Shown here piece by piece: positions 8,048 through 16,029 of a stretch of DNA of 31,205 nucleotides. How positions within the stretch are numbered: position 1 is the first letter of the stretch; the number at the start of each line of letters is the position of its first letter. A model generated the notes under the pieces. That model ran no database searches and had not been told where the DNA came from. It saw nothing but the letters and a program-made list of their open reading frames with translations. Source of the DNA: CAZYBU01 sp964645775 (lineage in GTDB: Bacteria; Spirochaetota; UBA4802; UBA5550); the NCBI GenBank assembly GCA_964645775.1, contig CAZYBU010000035.1:1-31205 (forward strand), read 5' to 3'. Position numbers and translations under genes: made by a program.

Positions 8048-8587
8048 TCACCCAAGGATAAGTTGGCGAAAAAGAGCCCTGTCATAAAGGTAAAGTTTAG
8101 ACTTATACCGTCCGTTGTCCAGTTTTTTTCGGTAGAGCATAACCTTGCTCGTACTGTCACTCCAGGAGTCGATTGTGAGACTTCCTTTACTCTGTGTGGA
8201 TGGCTCTCCGTATCTCTTTTTCAATTCCCTTATGATCATATTCATGGTTTTATCGGGAATCTGTCCAAAATCTTCCATGGTTGTCGCAAGACGTCCACGG
8301 ATAAAGAGGTAATCCCGCGTGTAGCCTGAATTGTGGCTGAGAACCATCATTTCCCCGCCGATATCTTCGTCGATTGCCAGAATGAATGAAAGGACCTTGT
8401 TGGTGTATCCTGTACGATTGGTCGGGTTAAAGGATTCCATCCTTCCGGTATTTTTCAGATCGCTCCGTACCTTCCCAAGGGGTGTTCCCCAGCCGAAGGG
8501 CTGGACATCCATTGCGAAAGCTCCGGGAAGGCACCATCCTGTAAAAAGCAACAGGGAAAAAATTGTCCATCTCTTCCATTTTCTCAT
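8048..8587 (-). CDS. Small exported protein of unknown function
   Basis: I chose ATG 8587, giving 179 residues, because AGGTGG lies 8 nt upstream; an in-frame GTG at 8599 would lack a usable ribosome site. The N-terminus MRKWKRWTIFSLLLFTGWCLPGAFA is a classical signal peptide with probable cleavage after AFA, so the mature protein is periplasmic or outer-membrane. The rest is a mixed alpha/beta sequence without cysteines, beginning FGWGTPLGKVRSDL and carrying a helix TMNMIIRELKKRYGEP. This resembles small periplasmic proteins that compare a reference signal with a variable part, but I cannot name a family. It is divergent from mpl and follows no operon partner. Confidence 0.75.
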   Translation of the reverse strand: MRKWKRWTIFSLLLFTGWCLPGAFAMDVQPFGWGTPLGKVRSDLKNTGRMESFNPTNRTGYTNKVLSFILAIDEDIGGEMMVLSHNSGYTRDYLFIRGRLATTMEDFGQIPDKTMNMIIRELKKRYGEPSTQSKGSLTIDSWSDSTSKVMLYRKKLDNGRYKSKLYLYDRALFRQLILG

Positions 8588-8674
8588 TGTCACGTCCACC
8601 TGCTCTCTGTATGGAGTTAGGATGATTCATCCATAGGGTGTTGTCAAGGTTTTTGTACGAATACTGATATCCGG

Positions 8675-10087
8675 TTGCGGCTTAATAACGTGAAAAGTAA
8701 TTTACCTGCGGTATATATGATCGGTATCGGCGGTATTGCCATGGGAACTCTTGCCCTCATGTTCCGGGAATCCGGATGGCAGGTGAAAGGGAGTGACGCC
8801 GGGCTTTACCCTCCCATGAGTGAAATGCTGGACCGGGCCGGGATTCCTGTAGCTATCGGATATGATACAAATAATATCGGCGATCCGGACCTCGTTGTGG
8901 TGGGCAATGCTGTCAGTCGGGGTAATCCGGAAGTTGAATACCTCCTGAACCGTGATCTTCCCTATATGTCTATGCCGTCGGCCCTTGCCAGATACTTTCT
9001 GGAAGGGAAAAGAACCATCGTGGTGGCCGGTACCCATGGGAAAACCACCACGGCCGCGATCCTTGCCCATATTCTTGTAACAGCCGGCAAAGAACCTTCC
9101 TTCTTTATCGGGGGTATCCTCAAGGGTTATGGGGCAGGATACCGCCTGGGAAAAGGAGACTTTTTCGTGGTAGAAGGGGACGAGTACGATTCCGCTTTCT
9201 TCGAAAAATATCCCAAAATGATTCAGTACCGTCCATCGCACCTTCTCCTTACTTCCATGGAATATGATCACGCTGATATCTATGATTCGATGAAAGAGAT
9301 CGAGACCTGGTTCTCGCGCCTGGTCCGAATGGTTCCTTCCCAGGGGTGGATTCTGGCCAACGGCAGCTTCGATTCCCTCGCGGAAATGGCAGTTTCTTCC
9401 GCTTCATGTAACGCCTGCCTCGACAGGGAACTGTTCCGGAAACGTGAAAAGGGTTGCATAGTTATCCAGGACCGGGATTTTCCTTCCATTTCCGTTAAAA
9501 CGGACCTGCGGGGCGATTTTAACTCGGACAATATCGTCCTGGCCGTGGCCATGGCCAGGCGTCTGGAAGTGGATGACGCTTCCATCCTCCGGGCACTTGA
9601 ATCTTTCCAAGGGGTCCGGCGAAGACAGGATATCCTTTTTGACCATCCACGATGTACGGTAATCGAGGATTTCGCCCATCATCCCACGGCCGTGAAAGCC
9701 GTCACTACCTCCATCCGGCAACAGTATCCTGGTCGTACCATCTGGCAGCTCTATGAACCGGCCTCAGCCACGGGAAGCAGAAACATCTTCCAGGAGGAGC
9801 TTCCTGAATCCTTTCTGCGGGGAGAGCCGGTCATCATACGGAGGCCGGAAAAAATGGACAGGATCGATCCGGCTCATCGACTCGATCTTGAACGGGTCGT
9901 TGAAAGGATCAGATCATGTGGATCGGAGGCTTCTGTTTTTAATACCTCAGAGGAGATCGTCCGTTATCTCTCAAAAGCGATTGACACGGCTTCGGCCCAT
10001 GGTATTCTGATCATGTCAAACGGCGGATTCGATAATATTTACCGGATTCTTGTCGAACGCCTTAGAGGAATCTTTCATGAAGAGTAA
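8675..10087 (+). CDS. mpl: UDP-MurNAc:L-Ala-gamma-D-Glu-meso-DAP ligase (Mpl)
   Basis: The 470-residue product is a Mur ligase of the MurC/Mpl branch. The nucleotide-binding N-terminus GIGGIAMGTLALMF lies at about 17-30, the ATP P-loop GTHGKTT at 119-125, and the central-domain motif EGDEYDSAFF and C-terminal EDFAHHPTAV are characteristic of Mpl (DYAHHPT in MurC). The length fits Mpl. It joins recycled tripeptide L-Ala-gamma-D-Glu-meso-DAP to UDP-MurNAc in the cytoplasm, so the cell wall should contain meso-DAP. The start is TTG 8675 or, 15 bp later, GTG 8690; neither has a clear ribosome site, so the exact start is open. The last 11 bp overlap the nfeD-like gene. Confidence 0.88.
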   Translation: MRLNNVKSNLPAVYMIGIGGIAMGTLALMFRESGWQVKGSDAGLYPPMSEMLDRAGIPVAIGYDTNNIGDPDLVVVGNAVSRGNPEVEYLLNRDLPYMSMPSALARYFLEGKRTIVVAGTHGKTTTAAILAHILVTAGKEPSFFIGGILKGYGAGYRLGKGDFFVVEGDEYDSAFFEKYPKMIQYRPSHLLLTSMEYDHADIYDSMKEIETWFSRLVRMVPSQGWILANGSFDSLAEMAVSSASCNACLDRELFRKREKGCIVIQDRDFPSISVKTDLRGDFNSDNIVLAVAMARRLEVDDASILRALESFQGVRRRQDILFDHPRCTVIEDFAHHPTAVKAVTTSIRQQYPGRTIWQLYEPASATGSRNIFQEELPESFLRGEPVIIRRPEKMDRIDPAHRLDLERVVERIRSCGSEASVFNTSEEIVRYLSKAIDTASAHGILIMSNGGFDNIYRILVERLRGIFHEE

Positions 10088-11408
10088 CTATCTGAATGTA
10101 ATTATCCTCCTCCTGTGGACCCTTGTCGCCACAGCCAAACCGGCTGGGGAGACCGGCTCCGGGCAGTACGCCCTCATTCCTCTGGACGGAGCCATAAATC
10201 CCATCATCTCCCAGTTTGTGGTCGATTCCATAGAGCAGGCTAACCGTGAGGACGTTTCCCTGATAGTTATCCAGCTCGATACACCCGGCGGCCTTGTGGA
10301 ACCTATGAGAGACATTATTAAGGCGATAATGTCCTCTTCCGTGCCGGTGGTGGTCTATACCTATCCCAAGGGGGCCCAGGCGGCATCGGCAGGAGGATTT
10401 ATCATGTTGTCAGCCCATATCGCTGTCATGGCTCCCGGAACGGAGATCGGAGCAATGCACCCGGTCAGTCCCATGCTCGATTACATGAAAAATGATCAGA
10501 AGGGCGACCCGGGCGGCGTCATGGAGAAAAAGGTGTTGAACGATACCGTCGCCTACGCCCGGAGCCTGGCACAGAAGAGGGAGCGCAACGAGAGGTGGGC
10601 GGAAAAGGCAGTGAAGGAGGCCATTTCCATCACCTACAGGGAAGCCCTGGAGCAGAATGTCATAGATTACGTGGCGGAAGGGATCCCTGACCTTCTCAGG
10701 CAGATTGACGGTAAAGAAATATCCATTCATGGCACGAAAATGACCCTGGCCACCTCTTCCCTTACGGAAAAGGCCTATTCCATGGACACAAAAACCTCCT
10801 TCCTGAACCGGTTGGCCAATCCCCAGCTGGTTATGATCCTGTTTATCCTGGCTATAGCCGGGATCGGCATGGAATTCAAGAATCCAGGCATGATTGTGCC
10901 CGGGGCCATAGGCGTTCTATCCCTCATACTTTTTTTGATTGCATCCCGAATCTTACCTATTAATTTTGTGGGTGTGCTGCTTATTATACTGGGGGTGGTG
11001 CTTTTGATCCTCGAATTGCAGGTCACCAGTTTTGGATTGTTGACTCTGGGAGGCGTTGCTTCCTTCATAATAGGTTCTCTGATCCTGTTCGATTCTCCCC
11101 TGCCGGGTGGAAGGGTGTCGTGGCCTACCATACTCTCCATGCTGACTGTTCTCTTGCTCTTTATCTTTGTCATACTCAGAGCCGTCCTGAAGGCCCATCA
11201 GAACAGGGTATCCACTGGACTCGAAGGTATGGTGGGAGCCCAGGGGATTGCCCTGAAAGATTTCCAGGATAAGGGTACGGTTCGGGTCCATGGTGAAATT
11301 TGGAGCGCGAAAACCGATACTCCCCTTTCCAGGGAGGATGAGATTGAAGTTAAAAGCGTGAACGGAATGCTTCTTTCAGTCACGAAAAAGGGTGCTAGCG
11401 CTTCGTAG
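10077..11408 (+). CDS. NfeD-family membrane-bound serine protease (ClpP class)
   Basis: The ATG at 10077 lies within the end of mpl after AGAGGA; the product has 443 residues. It has a signal peptide (KSNYLNVIILLLWTLVATA), then a ClpP/SppA-like protease domain with nucleophile candidate Ser104 in QAASAGGF and a downstream basic helix (KKVLNDTVAYARSLAQKR) that carries the Lys partner in this family. From about residue 235 come five transmembrane segments, and from about 385 a small beta-rich OB-fold NfeD domain (GMVGAQGIALKDFQDKGTVRVHGEIWSA). This is the long NfeD type; archaeal homologue 1510-N cleaves its stomatin partner. The slipin gene 48 bp downstream is the expected partner, so the pair probably handles membrane-domain quality control. 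Confidence 0.88.
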   Translation: MKSNYLNVIILLLWTLVATAKPAGETGSGQYALIPLDGAINPIISQFVVDSIEQANREDVSLIVIQLDTPGGLVEPMRDIIKAIMSSSVPVVVYTYPKGAQAASAGGFIMLSAHIAVMAPGTEIGAMHPVSPMLDYMKNDQKGDPGGVMEKKVLNDTVAYARSLAQKRERNERWAEKAVKEAISITYREALEQNVIDYVAEGIPDLLRQIDGKEISIHGTKMTLATSSLTEKAYSMDTKTSFLNRLANPQLVMILFILAIAGIGMEFKNPGMIVPGAIGVLSLILFLIASRILPINFVGVLLIILGVVLLILELQVTSFGLLTLGGVASFIIGSLILFDSPLPGGRVSWPTILSMLTVLLLFIFVILRAVLKAHQNRVSTGLEGMVGAQGIALKDFQDKGTVRVHGEIWSAKTDTPLSREDEIEVKSVNGMLLSVTKKGASAS

Positions 11409-11456
11409 CTTGCTGAAGCGATACAATAAACGAAAAGCAAATAAGGGAGGTTCCCT

Positions 11457-12209
11457 ATGTTCAATTTTTTCGGACCCGCAGGATCCATTATTATCCTGGT
11501 CGTCATATTCCTGGTGGCCGCCGTAAAAGTTTTCAAGGAGTACGAGAGGGCCGTTATATTCCGGCTTGGACGTCTCCTGAAAAAGCCGAAAGGTCCCGGT
11601 ATCATCCTGGTTATTCCGCTGATTGATAAATTTGTCCGGATAAGCCTGCGGCTTCTCGCCATGGACGTTCCGCCCCAGGACATAATAACGAAGGATAACG
11701 TTTCAGTCCAGGTGAACGCCGTTCTTTACTTTCGGGTCGTGGACCCGAACCGGGCAGTCACCGAGGTTGATGATTATTTATACGCGACATCCCAGCTTGC
11801 CCAGACGACTCTCAGAAGTATCGTCGGGATGGTGGAACTGGACGAGCTTCTCTCTGACCGGGAAACCATCAATGAAAAGCTCCAGAACGTACTGGACGCA
11901 CAGACCGATCCCTGGGGGATAAAGGTGTCGGCTGTCGAGGTGAAGCACGTGGATCTTCCCCATGAGATGCAAAGGGCCATGGCCAAGCAGGCGGAAGCCG
12001 AGCGGGAACGACGGGCGAAGGTCATCGCGGCTGAAGGGGAGTTTCAGGCTGCCGCCAAGATGGTCGACGCCGCGAAACTTATGGAGGAGCATCCCATGGC
12101 GCTTCAGCTCCGGTACCTCCAGACAGCTGGTGAGATTGCTACTGATAATAATTCAACCACCGTCTTCCCCATCCCCCTCGAGATGATGGACTATTTCAAG
12201 AAAAAGTAG
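11457..12209 (+). CDS. Slipin (SPFH/stomatin-family membrane protein)
   Basis: The start ATG at 11457 has GGGAGG nearby. The 250-residue protein has one N-terminal membrane hairpin or helix (SIIILVVIFLVAAVKVF, residues 10-26), then the SPFH domain with YERAVIFRLGRL, the MDVPPQDIITKDNVSVQVNAVLYFRV strand region and a long Ala/Glu/Arg coiled coil (AMAKQAEAERERRAKVIAAEGEFQA). The C-terminus MALQLRYLQTAGEIA and the proline-rich tail match prokaryotic stomatin-like slipins. It oligomerises in the inner membrane. Its place after the NfeD protease gene follows the common slipin-NfeD pairing. Confidence 0.92.
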   Translation: MFNFFGPAGSIIILVVIFLVAAVKVFKEYERAVIFRLGRLLKKPKGPGIILVIPLIDKFVRISLRLLAMDVPPQDIITKDNVSVQVNAVLYFRVVDPNRAVTEVDDYLYATSQLAQTTLRSIVGMVELDELLSDRETINEKLQNVLDAQTDPWGIKVSAVEVKHVDLPHEMQRAMAKQAEAERERRAKVIAAEGEFQAAAKMVDAAKLMEEHPMALQLRYLQTAGEIATDNNSTTVFPIPLEMMDYFKKK

Positions 12210-12218
12210 CGGGAAGAA

Positions 12219-12860
12219 ATGGAGTTCGCTGGATTTCTGGCTCAGGCGGCCGTCATCTCGCTTTCCGGGGTTATGGCCCCGGGTCCGATGACGGCCGTTA
12301 CCATTGGCCAGGGTAACAGAAGAGCGGAAAGCGGTCTCTTTATCGCCATGGGACATGCCCTTGTGGAGGTGCCCCTTGTCATGGCCATCTATTTCGGGAT
12401 GGGGTCCTTTCTCAGGTATGATCCGGTTCAGGCCGGAATCGGACTTGTGGGAGGCGCCTTTCTCGTTTTCATGGGGATATCCATGATCCGCGGCGCAGCC
12501 CGTCCCGTGAACGAGACCGTGGTTGATAACCGGTCACCTGTTATCTCCGGCATACTCCTTTCCGCAGGGAATCCCTATTTTCTCATATGGTGGATCAGCG
12601 TCGGGGCCTTCCTTGTATTCAGGGCCTCGGACTTCGGATTCATGGGCTTCATGGTTTTTCTTCTTACTCACTGGCTTCTTGACCTCGTCTGGTACGGCTT
12701 TCTCTCCCTGGCGAGCAACCGGGGAGGGCGTTTCTTCGGAAATGCGTTCCAGAGACTGGTTTTCCTTGCCTGCGGGTCTCTTCTTATTTTTTTCAGTTAC
12801 GGTTTTATCCGGGACGCTGTTTCCATCCTGAAACAGGTTTATGTCACAAAAATTAATTAA
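12219..12860 (+). CDS. LysE/RhtB-family amino acid exporter
   Basis: A 213-residue membrane protein starts 9 bp after the slipin stop. It has about six hydrophobic segments. The first contains GVMAPGPMTAVTIGQG, which is the PGP motif region of LysE-type transporters, and the fourth contains LSAGNPYFLIWWISVG, matching the NP-WW segment. The family exports amino acids or related small compounds by proton exchange across the inner membrane; the substrate cannot be inferred. Close packing suggests the same transcript as slipin, though a functional tie to NfeD/slipin is not established. Confidence 0.88.
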   Translation: MEFAGFLAQAAVISLSGVMAPGPMTAVTIGQGNRRAESGLFIAMGHALVEVPLVMAIYFGMGSFLRYDPVQAGIGLVGGAFLVFMGISMIRGAARPVNETVVDNRSPVISGILLSAGNPYFLIWWISVGAFLVFRASDFGFMGFMVFLLTHWLLDLVWYGFLSLASNRGGRFFGNAFQRLVFLACGSLLIFFSYGFIRDAVSILKQVYVTKIN

Positions 12861-12922
12861 CCCTCCAGCGCCCATCCTGCCGAAAATATAAAAAGTATAT
12901 GATAAACCGGCAGGAGTTAAGG

Positions 12923-13435
12923 ATGAAACGACTCATTAATGACGCCATACTACCCCTTTTGAATGACGGGCTCATCTCCGTGCACAGGCTTGAGAACCTT
13001 ATCTTCATCAAGGATTTCATCGACCGTAACACGACCCGCTCCTACATTGAGAAGGGGAAAGCTCTGGAACTCAAAGAGAGATACGGGGTCTTTCCCAATA
13101 TCATATCCTGGGGGGATTACTTCCAGACCGAGCTGGCCACGGCTATGATGTATAAATCGGATGATGAATTTAACCGTGCTGTTCATACTGTGAAGTTTGA
13201 CGTCATATCGAGTTTCGAGATATTCAGCGGTAAAGGTAGCGAGTTCTTTGAGTGGGTGGATGCCCAGTACAACGATGTCATGGGCCGGGATGAGGACGAG
13301 ATTACGGAACAGGATAACGAGATCATCCATCTGAAGATTTTGAAAGATTACTACGCGGATATGGGGATCGTGAACAATTTCACGGAGTCGGAACTCCGCT
13401 GGTACTCCACATTCGGGGAATCGAAGGCCATGTGA
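12923..13435 (+). CDS. Unknown cytoplasmic protein
   Basis: The ATG at 12923 follows AGGAG by 6 nt; the in-frame ATG at 12899 lies before that site. The product has 170 residues, is soluble, acidic in its second half (RDEDEITEQDNE) and without signal peptide, membrane segment or cysteine. I do not recognise a family. The predicted content is mostly helical with conserved-looking aromatic patches (FPNIISWGDYFQTEL, KDYYADMG). It is the last gene before the terminator at 13464 and is 62 bp after the LysE-type gene, so it may share the mpl-nfeD-slipin transcript or have its own promoter. Confidence 0.7.
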   Translation: MKRLINDAILPLLNDGLISVHRLENLIFIKDFIDRNTTRSYIEKGKALELKERYGVFPNIISWGDYFQTELATAMMYKSDDEFNRAVHTVKFDVISSFEIFSGKGSEFFEWVDAQYNDVMGRDEDEITEQDNEIIHLKILKDYYADMGIVNNFTESELRWYSTFGESKAM

Positions 13436-13463
13436 ACACGGTCTCATAAAGGTTAAGAGAGAG

Positions 13464-13485
13464 GGCCGCCCGGGGGCGGCCTTTT
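13464..13485 (+). terminator. Intrinsic terminator
   Basis: GGCCGCCC (13464-13471) pairs with GGGCGGCC (13474-13481), followed by TTTT. It ends the plus-strand run from mpl. The convergent minus-strand gene stops at 13491, and the T-run is only on the plus strand. Confidence 0.8.
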
Positions 13486-13490
13486 CATGT

Positions 13491-14219
13491 TTACAGGTGA
13501 CGAATGATTTTTGCGGCCATGGAATCAGCGATCCTCCGGAGTTCTTCCCGCGTGATCGCTGAGGCCGATTCCATGAGAATAACCCGGGAAGTCTCTCGTT
13601 CCACCAGTCGAATGGTCACCCTGTAGGTTTTTTCTAGTCGGACAATGGAGCCGGTTACCAGAAAAGGGGATGAGGGATCATGCGCCAGGGTTGCCGAACT
13701 CTTCCCCCCTTTATCGTTCATTGAAGCGGCCAGTCTCCGCCGGAATGAATTCAGAACATCGGTGTCCGTATTTTCTCCGCTAAAAGGCTTCATGTAAATT
13801 TGGGAGGATACCTCCCGGGTAGCCTGTACGTTTTGCGGTTGAGCCGGAAGTTTTTTATCCTTAGATGTAGTGTTCTCTGGGGCTACTGATTCCTGTTCGA
13901 TTACGGGTGTCTCCCCCTCAATAATGTATTTCTTGACCGTGTATACGGCTCCCACAGAAAGGCCCGCTATGGAAAGGGCAAAGAATGTCGTCACGGCCGT
14001 CACGGCCTGCTGGATAGTGATGCCTGACCCGAACTTTTTCAGCCAGAAGTAGAGTGAAGCCCCTGTCGAGAAGAAAATCGTCCATCGTCCATAACGCTTC
14101 ATAATGGATCTGTAGGTAGACTTTCTCAGGGAGAGCATTCTCTTTTTGGTCTCCGGTGGGATATTTTCACGGAAACGGTATTTCTCAAGGATTTTCTCTA
14201 TGATCTTTTCTGGTTTCAA
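13491..14219 (-). CDS. Membrane protein with CsgG/FlgO-like C-terminus; possible anti-sigma factor
   Basis: The ATG overlaps the stop of the ECF sigma gene as ATGA (14216-14219), so the two are co-translated. The 242-residue protein has a basic cytoplasmic N-terminal part of about 43 residues, two transmembrane segments (about 44-60 and 70-95), a polar linker, and a C-terminal domain (140-242) that, in IYMKPFSGENTDTDVLNSF, FLVTGSIVRLEKTYRVTIRLV and EELRRIADSMAAKII, resembles small CsgG/FlgO/TolB-N-like periplasmic folds. Position and topology (cytoplasmic N-terminus, second domain outside the cytoplasm or also cytoplasmic depending on the hairpin) fit an anti-sigma partner, but no zinc-binding anti-sigma HxxxCxxC motif is present. 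The role is inference from position. Confidence 0.75.
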   Translation of the reverse strand: MKPEKIIEKILEKYRFRENIPPETKKRMLSLRKSTYRSIMKRYGRWTIFFSTGASLYFWLKKFGSGITIQQAVTAVTTFFALSIAGLSVGAVYTVKKYIIEGETPVIEQESVAPENTTSKDKKLPAQPQNVQATREVSSQIYMKPFSGENTDTDVLNSFRRRLAASMNDKGGKSSATLAHDPSSPFLVTGSIVRLEKTYRVTIRLVERETSRVILMESASAITREELRRIADSMAAKIIRHL

Positions 14220-14737
14220 AGAAGGTCCTCCAGTTTATGGATTCCCCGTTTCCTGAAATAATCCTGAAGGTTTCGGATGGTCAGTCCAAATCTGTATCGC
14301 ACCTGCCGTATCGACAGGCCGGTATGTTCTCCCGCTTCGCTGTACGAGAAACCTTTTATGGCAACAAGATCAAACAGGACCCTGTTTATTTCATCTGCGA
14401 AGGTATTCTTATCTTCCAGCGCTTCACTGATCATGATTCTGGCATCACGGAAGCCGTTTACAAAGGTTAAGGTTACATCCTGGAAGAGATCATCCAGCTC
14501 AAGGTCCTTTCTGTACTTTTTTCTGAAAAATTCCAGCAGAACATATCTCATGGTGCCTGTGAGCCATTTCGAGGGACTTTCTACTTCGTCAAATCTTTCA
14601 TAGAGACGGGTGAAGACCTCCTGGGTCAGGTCACCGGCAATCTCCATGTCTTCAATCTTCACATAGATAGCGCTGAAGACACGGGAGTAATGACCTGTAT
14701 AGACCTCGGTGAATTCCCTGTCTTTTATGTCAGGCAT
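14216..14737 (-). CDS. ECF-type sigma-70 family sigma factor
   Basis: The 173-residue product has only sigma regions 2 and 4. Region 2 (about 11-75) includes AGDLTQEVFTRLYERF, the core-binding helix pattern, and region 4 (about 116-163) includes SYSEAGEHTGLSIRQVRYRF, the helix-turn-helix that reads the -35 element. A short acidic linker separates them. Such proteins direct RNA polymerase to envelope-stress or surface genes under control of a membrane anti-sigma factor, and the overlapping downstream membrane-protein gene is the obvious candidate for that. Genes upstream in the same direction encode envelope proteins that may be its targets. The ribosome site is weak (AGAG). Confidence 0.88.
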   Translation of the reverse strand: MPDIKDREFTEVYTGHYSRVFSAIYVKIEDMEIAGDLTQEVFTRLYERFDEVESPSKWLTGTMRYVLLEFFRKKYRKDLELDDLFQDVTLTFVNGFRDARIMISEALEDKNTFADEINRVLFDLVAIKGFSYSEAGEHTGLSIRQVRYRFGLTIRNLQDYFRKRGIHKLEDLL

Positions 14738-14791
14738 GGGAGCTGCTCTCTGTGCATACGTGTGTAGAAAAGAAAAAGGGATGACATGGAA

Positions 14792-14938
14792 TTATCTCCA
14801 GCGGGACCTGTCCCATCGGGACTTATCGTAGTCTCCATGCTCGAAGGTCGGATCTTCCATCGTGTCTCCCACGGGACCTGAGCAGGCAAGGGTAAAAATC
14901 ATTAAGAATGAGGCCAGGATGATAAATAAGTATTTCAT
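14792..14938 (-). CDS. 48-residue lipoprotein
   Basis: This short frame starts with ATG after a strong AAGGAG and ends with TAA at 14792. It encodes MKYLFIILASFLMIFTLAC, a textbook lipoprotein signal with lipobox TLAC (Cys19), followed by only 29 residues. The mature part is acidic (VGDTMEDPTFEHGDYD) and ends in KSRWDRSRWR, a tandem SRW motif. It lies 40 bp after the stop of the CsgG-like/barrel gene and 55 bp before the sigma gene, in the same direction. I know no family. A lipid-anchored peptide beside a sigma/anti-sigma pair could be a sensor or barrel accessory; this is speculative. Confidence 0.72.
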   Translation of the reverse strand: MKYLFIILASFLMIFTLACSGPVGDTMEDPTFEHGDYDKSRWDRSRWR

Positions 14939-14977
14939 TATCCGTCTCCTTATTCTTTGTATTCTTCACAGAGAATG

Positions 14978-16009
14978 TTATAACGCGATTCGTATCCCGA
15001 ATTCCATGGCAATAATATGAGCCACCCTGTCCGGTTCAAAAAAAATCCTGTAGGATGGAGTGAAGGATAGATACCATCTTTCTGAAAGGAGAACAACTGA
15101 CTCAAGTCTCAATACCAGCTCGGGATTGTAGTGAAAATGGAACCTGTATAGATGGGGCGGTGTCCTGTATTCAATAGTATCATAACTTGCCAAAGTGAAG
15201 ATATATCCCGCTCCCAGTGACGGTATACATCGCAGAGTCCTGGTTATCCGGAACGTGTATCCTGCGTGAACCTCTACAGGAATCTGGATGAAGTATTTAA
15301 TCCAGGAGACGGTAGTTTCGTAATAGGTGAATCCGACCGTTATGGTAACCGGTACAGGAGCATGAAAAGGACGGTTGAAGGATACGCCCATGAGGAAGCC
15401 GTAACCGATGGAGGTCCCTTTTCGTAATGAACCCAGGCCATGGCTCAGTAGCGGTGCAAGAATCAGATCACGTTTTCCTGAGATTCTGCCGTATCCTTTG
15501 TAGAACCTTTCCAGTTTATCAACCATGTTTGAAGCGGTCCGTTCCAGCAGGTTCTCTCCCGACACCCTCTGGCTGAATGATCGGTCAATCTCCCCTTTCA
15601 CGGTGTCGACCACTCGAAGTTCAACTTTGATATGCCGACCCACGCGACTGATGGAACCGGTAATCACCTTTTCTACTTTCAGAATGTGTCCCGCCCGGGC
15701 GGCATGCTCCGTGGTGTCTGTTATACCGGGTGGAAGGTCGTTCTCCGCCATGATGACTTCCATGCGGTTTCGTTCAAGAAGGGTGAACATCGATGAACGG
15801 AATATCTGGCCGGCCAGCATGTCGGTGAAGACAAGTCCGTAGCCTTCTTCCATATTGTGGGCCTGAAATTGCAAAACAGCCACTGTGAAATGAGGCTCTT
15901 CTTCGGTTTTCTCCGCCAGTAGAGGCATGCTAAAGATCGGCAGACATGTGAGTCCCAGTAGTATCGTGAGTGAAGGCCTGCCGCATAGATAGGTGAAGGC
16001 CTGTACCAT
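14978..16009 (-). CDS. CsgG/FlgO-like protein fused to outer-membrane beta-barrel
   Basis: The 343-residue product has a signal peptide (cleavage likely after LLA32), a CsgG/FlgO-like domain at about 41-168 (VAVLQFQAHNMEEGYGLVFTDML, FTLLERNRMEVIM, VEKVITGSISRVGRHIKVELRVVD), and a C-terminal region of about 170 residues made of alternating hydrophobic beta strands rich in Tyr, Phe and Gly, ending in MEFGIRIAL like an outer-membrane barrel. CsgG is normally a separate lipoprotein pore for curli secretion, with no extra barrel; here there is no lipobox cysteine. Fusions of a CsgG-like N-terminus to a barrel occur in poorly described spirochaete and delta-proteobacterial surface proteins. It is placed in a five-gene minus-strand run with the sigma factor. 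Confidence 0.75.
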   Translation of the reverse strand: MVQAFTYLCGRPSLTILLGLTCLPIFSMPLLAEKTEEEPHFTVAVLQFQAHNMEEGYGLVFTDMLAGQIFRSSMFTLLERNRMEVIMAENDLPPGITDTTEHAARAGHILKVEKVITGSISRVGRHIKVELRVVDTVKGEIDRSFSQRVSGENLLERTASNMVDKLERFYKGYGRISGKRDLILAPLLSHGLGSLRKGTSIGYGFLMGVSFNRPFHAPVPVTITVGFTYYETTVSWIKYFIQIPVEVHAGYTFRITRTLRCIPSLGAGYIFTLASYDTIEYRTPPHLYRFHFHYNPELVLRLESVVLLSERWYLSFTPSYRIFFEPDRVAHIIAMEFGIRIAL

Positions 16010-16029
16010 AAGCCGGGCAGTCGGTTTCC

